Below are positions 4,962 to 6,031 of a stretch of DNA of 6,031 nt, piece by piece (position 1 is the first letter of the stretch; each line of letters begins with the position of its first letter). The notes beneath the pieces are model-generated. The model made no database searches, was not told the DNA's origin, and saw only the letters and a list, made by a program, of their open reading frames with translations. Made by a program: the position numbers and the translations under genes. The DNA lies in NCBI GenBank assembly GCA_013361975.1, contig JABFXB010000085.1, positions 1 to 6,031 on the forward strand, written 5' to 3'. This DNA comes from Dermatophilaceae bacterium (GTDB lineage: Bacteria > Actinomycetota > Actinomycetes > Actinomycetales > Dermatophilaceae).

Positions 4962-6031
4962 CGCAGGCTCCCATCGTGGACGCCGGCGGTGACCGGAGTG
5001 GAGGCCAGGCCGACGGGGGCCGGCGACAGCCCGCCGTCGCCGTCGGACACCTTGCTGACGGTGCACGACGCGGTCTTGAAGATCGGCTGCTTCGACGCGG
5101 CGTCCCAGTCGGTGAGGGTCAGCTCGTTCGCGGCCCTGCCGTGCTCGCCCGGGCGCCAGCCCTCGGGGGTGTCCCAGTAGCCGTAGTGGAACGGCAGGAA
5201 CACCACGCCCGGCCGTATGCCGCTGACCCGCACCTTCGCCCGCACCTCGCCCCTGGCGGTGCGCACCTGCGCGACGTCGCCCTCGGCGAGCCCGAACGTG
5301 CCGGCGTCGTGCGCCGACAGCTCGACCCACACCTCGGGAGCCGCCGCCTGCAGCTCCGGGGCCCTGGCCGTGCGGGTCCTCGTGTGGAAGTGGTAGACGG
5401 TGCGGCCCGTGATGAGCTGCAACGGGTAGTCGTCGTCGGGCATCTCGTGCGGCGGCCGGTAGTCGGCCGCCTTGATCACGGCGCGGCCGAACGGGTTGAG
5501 GGCACGGTAATCCTTGGCCTCCATCGGCGCGCCCGTCTCCAGGTCGCGCCCGTACGTCTCGCAGTCCTCGGGTGACGCCCAGAAGACGCCACCGGCATAC
5601 AGCCGCTCGGTGCCGTCGGGCGCGGCCTCCGTGCAGGGCCACTGCACGCCGCCGTCTCGCAGCTTGCCGTAGCTGAGGGCGCTGTAGTCGCAGGGCCTGC
5701 CCCTGCTGCACTCGCGCCACGCATCGAAGGCCTCCTCGGGCGTGCGCCACTTGACCAGGGGACCACCGTCCTTGTCGCGCAAGCCCATCCGCCGGGCGAA
5801 GTCGGCGAAGATCTCGAGGTCGGAGCGCGCCTCCCCCGGCGGCTCGACCGCCTTCTCCGAGAGGTGCACCGTGCGGTCGACGTTGGTGAACGTGCCCGTC
5901 TTCTCGCCCCACGCCGCCGCGGGCAGCACCACGTCGGCCAGCTGGGCGGTCTCGGTGAGGAAGATGTCCTGCACGACGAGGAAGAGCCGCTCCTGCGAGA
6001 GGATCTCGCGCATCCGGGCCAGCTCGGGCAT
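4958..6031 (-). CDS. Molybdopterin-dependent oxidoreductase (nitrate reductase/formate dehydrogenase-like), C-terminal 357 aa, runs off the right edge
   Basis: This is the C-terminal half of a molybdenum enzyme of the DMSO reductase family (assimilatory nitrate reductase or formate dehydrogenase-like); the Fe-S and Mo-site regions lie outside the window. Counting from the edge, residues 16-57 (LFLVVQDIFLTETAQLADVV, LPAAAWGEKTGTFTN, DRTVHLSEKAV) are the conserved cofactor-domain part. Residues 202-293 (YPLQLITGRTVYHFHTRTRT ... FLPFHYGYWDT) are the molybdopterin dinucleotide-binding C-terminal domain. The Met at 6031 is probably internal, because the conserved sequence is already under way there. 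Residues 96-200 hold a long insert rich in aromatic and charged residues (DYSALSYGKL, YAGGVFWASPED), which I recall from actinobacterial members. The stop overlaps the start of the 160-aa gene (ATGA). The substrate cannot be decided from this part. Confidence 0.93.
   Translation of the reverse strand: MPELARMREILSQERLFLVVQDIFLTETAQLADVVLPAAAWGEKTGTFTNVDRTVHLSEKAVEPPGEARSDLEIFADFARRMGLRDKDGGPLVKWRTPEEAFDAWRECSRGRPCDYSALSYGKLRDGGVQWPCTEAAPDGTERLYAGGVFWASPEDCETYGRDLETGAPMEAKDYRALNPFGRAVIKAADYRPPHEMPDDDYPLQLITGRTVYHFHTRTRTARAPELQAAAPEVWVELSAHDAGTFGLAEGDVAQVRTARGEVRAKVRVSGIRPGVVFLPFHYGYWDTPEGWRPGEHGRAANELTLTDWDAASKQPIFKTASCTVSKVSDGDGGLSPAPVGLASTPVTAGVHDGSLR

Noticed and set aside
4962..5912. Extension of the 160-aa protein into a 477-aa open frame
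   Set aside because: The extra part is the molybdopterin oxidoreductase read in the wrong frame; the ATG at 4961 has GGGAG and an ATGA overlap.

Overview
The window is very GC-rich, with strong G/C preference at third codon positions, frequent GTG starts and tightly overlapping genes. Together with the protein families, this points to a high-GC actinobacterium (Actinomycetota). I cannot fix the genus from the sequence. There is no rRNA, tRNA, CRISPR array, transposase or insertion sequence that I can see.

Layout, left to right. (1) Positions 2-386, + strand: the C-terminal part of a sugar-type ABC transporter permease, broken by a frameshift and an in-frame stop. (2) Positions 462-707, + strand: a small cysteine-rich, probably zinc-binding protein with a near-perfect ribosome binding site. 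(3) Positions 732-775: a 15-bp perfect hairpin between convergent genes, likely a shared terminator. (4) Positions 777-4299, - strand: a three-gene group transcribed leftward. It encodes a phytoene-desaturase-like FAD oxidoreductase, then an SRPBCC (START-like) protein whose GTG start overlaps the oxidoreductase stop, then after 197 nt a CYP152-type cytochrome P450 peroxygenase. (5) Positions 4300-4478: a spacer that holds what looks like the first ~24 codons of a + strand short-chain dehydrogenase, cut off right next to the following gene. (6) Positions 4479-6031, - strand: the C-terminal 357 residues of a molybdopterin oxidoreductase running off the right edge, coupled by an ATGA overlap to a 160-residue helical protein of unknown function.

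The most interesting content is the P450. It keeps the CYP152 replacement of the I-helix acid/alcohol pair by Arg-Pro (R243-P244). It also has His at position 85 and Phe at 79, as in the alkene-forming fatty acid decarboxylase OleT, rather than the Gln85 of the hydroxylase P450-BS-beta. Its position behind a desaturase-like flavoprotein and an SRPBCC protein suggests a small lipid-modifying pathway, but that link is inference. The two gene remnants (permease and dehydrogenase start) show that the flanks of this group have been rearranged or are decaying.
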